Assembly: GCF_000016185.1 (NCBI RefSeq)
Contig: NC_011420.2
Coordinates: 3,665,001 to 3,729,000 of the forward strand
Length of the DNA: 64,000 nucleotides
Reading direction: 5' to 3'
DNA from: Rhodospirillum centenum SW
GTDB taxonomy: Bacteria; Pseudomonadota; Alphaproteobacteria; Azospirillales; Azospirillaceae
A model generated the notes under the pieces. The model was not told where the DNA came from and did no database searches. It worked only from the letters and a program-made list of their open reading frames with translations. Positions 63,207 through 64,000 of the stretch are shown here, piece after piece. Position 1 is the first letter of the stretch. The number at the start of each line of letters is the position of its first letter. The translations under genes and the position numbers were made by a program.

Positions 63207-64000
63207 TCAGCGCCGGCCGAACAGGCGTTCGATGTCGGCGAGTTTCAGTTCCACGTAGGTCGGGCGTCCGTGGTTGCACTGGCCGGAGTGGGGGGTGGCC
63301 TCCATCTGGCGGAGCAGGGCGTTCATCTCGTCCGCGTTCATCGGCCGGCCGGCGCGGACGGAGCCGTGGCAGGCCATGCGGGAGCAGACGGCCTCCAGCC
63401 GTTCCTTCAGGGCCAGCGCGTCGCCCAGTTCGGCCAGCTCGTCCGCCAGATCGCGCACCAGCCCCCGCACGTCGGCGCGGGCGCCCAGCAGGGCCGGCAC
63501 CTCGCGCACGACGACGCAGCCGGTGCCGAACGGCTCCAGCACCAGACCCAGCTCGGCCAGTTCCGCCGCCCGCTCGCCCAGCCGCTCGGCGTCGGCCGGG
63601 TCCAGCTCCACCACCTCGGGGATCAGCAGGCCCTGGCGCTTCACGCCGCCGGCCAGCAGGTCGTGCTTCATCCGCTCATAGACCAGCCGCTCGTGCGCGG
63701 CATGCTGGTCCACGATGACGATGCCGTCCTCCGTCTGGGCCACGATGTAGGTGGTGTGGAGCTGCGCCCGCGCAGCCCCCAGGGGGAAGGCCCGCGCCGG
63801 TTCCGTCCCGGTCGTCGCCTCCACCGGGGCGGCGGGGTGCAGGCCGTCCGGCGGCGCGGACGCCGGGACCGGCGATCCCGGCAGCGGCGCGTTGAAGGCC
63901 ATCGCCATTTCCGCCAGCCCGCGCGGCACGGCGGCCGGAGCGAAGCCGCCGGCCGGGCGCTGCCAGGGCAGGGCGGACTGCACCGGCGGCGGCAGGGGGG
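63207..64000 (-). CDS. mutL: DNA mismatch repair protein MutL, C-terminal part (runs off right edge)
   Basis: The frame is open through the right edge, so the N-terminal ATPase half is outside. The visible linker is Pro/Ala-rich, then the dimerisation domain begins at [20 protein letters not shown]. The endonuclease metal motif DQHA-x2-E-x4-E is present in [15 protein letters not shown], with ACHGSVRAG and [12 protein letters not shown] completing the site, so this is an incising MutL as expected for a bacterium without MutH. Confidence 0.95.
   Translation of the reverse strand, partial: PLPPPVQSALPWQRPAGGFAPAAVPRGLAEMAMAFNAPLPGSPVPASAPPDGLHPAAPVEATTGTEPARAFPLGAARAQLHTTYIVAQTEDGIVIVDQHAAHERLVYERMKHDLLAGGVKRQGLLIPEVVELDPADAERLGERAAELAELGLVLEPFGTGCVVVREVPALLGARADVRGLVRDLADELAELGDALALKERLEAVCSRMACHGSVRAGRPMNADEMNALLRQMEATPHSGQCNHGRPTYVELKLADIERLFGRR

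Noticed and set aside
1-64000. CRISPR array, rRNA or tRNA genes, prophage
   Set aside because: None seen: the only regular repeats are short coding tandem repeats without spacers, and no phage structural genes occur.

Overview
The window is one continuous piece of a very GC-rich (about 70% by eye) chromosome with dense, mostly convergent and divergent short operons. Gene content (N-acetylglutaminylglutamine osmolyte genes, CbpA/CbpM, DUF1329, a DUF3035 lipoprotein, PEP synthase, a chemoreceptor, a PrkA-YeaH-SpoVR operon) and codon use fit an alphaproteobacterium of the Rhodospirillales/Azospirillaceae type, such as the cyst-forming Rhodospirillum (Rhodocista) centenum group. The species is an inference; no rRNA gene is present to settle it.

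Layout. 1-3.1 kb: end of an NAGGN osmolyte operon (ngg, asnO-type amidotransferase), minus strand. 3.4-4.8 kb: a small TubC-docking-like protein and ferrochelatase. 5.2-7.9 kb: catalase and OxyR, divergent, with an OxyR-like dyad between them. 8-14.2 kb: PAP2 phosphatase, then the stress operon prkA-yeaH-spoVR. 14.2-18.1 kb: enoyl-CoA hydratase, DUF1329 protein, a small hydrophilic repeat protein and a thioredoxin-reductase-like flavoprotein. 18.1-22.9 kb: the most unusual region, a minus-strand cluster of (in transcription order) a 125-residue acidic peptide made of ten 10-residue repeats, a SAM methyltransferase closely resembling borosin peptide-backbone N-methyltransferases, and a TPR-GAF protein with a histidine-kinase-like end that lacks the phospho-acceptor His. 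23.3-27.8 kb: PEP synthase, then trxC-cbpA-cbpM. 28.2-31.3 kb: a lipoprotein, a beta-lactamase-fold protein without catalytic motifs, an IclR regulator and a small secreted protein. 31.6-34.1 kb: chemoreceptor plus a secreted sensor-like protein. 34.2-37.5 kb: pyrE, pyrC, hisS. 37.7-40.8 kb: a class-A penicillin-binding protein broken by one frameshift. 40.8-45.6 kb: lysophospholipase-like hydrolase, MaoC hydratase, an intact ISAs1-family insertion sequence, ribF, and a Phd/VapC-type toxin-antitoxin pair. 45.9-52.9 kb: ileS-lspA-DUF3035 lipoprotein and two M16 peptidases. 53-64 kb: SMP-30 lactonase, pgi, pentapeptide-repeat protein, tadA, a second, different ISAs1-family element, a PNPOx-like protein, rluB-rsmD, a DUF4160-DUF2442 pair, and the C-terminal part of mutL.

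Themes. Stress physiology recurs (osmolyte synthesis, catalase/OxyR, PrkA/SpoVR, thioredoxin/CbpA). Most genes are housekeeping. The candidate new system is the repeat-peptide/borosin-methyltransferase/pseudo-kinase cluster at 18.1-22.9 kb. Both insertion sequences are complete, with recognisable terminal repeats and 10-bp target duplications, and look recently inserted. Short in-frame tandem duplications (periods 15, 24 and 30 bp) recur at gene ends across the window. All family assignments were made by reading motifs; no database search was run.
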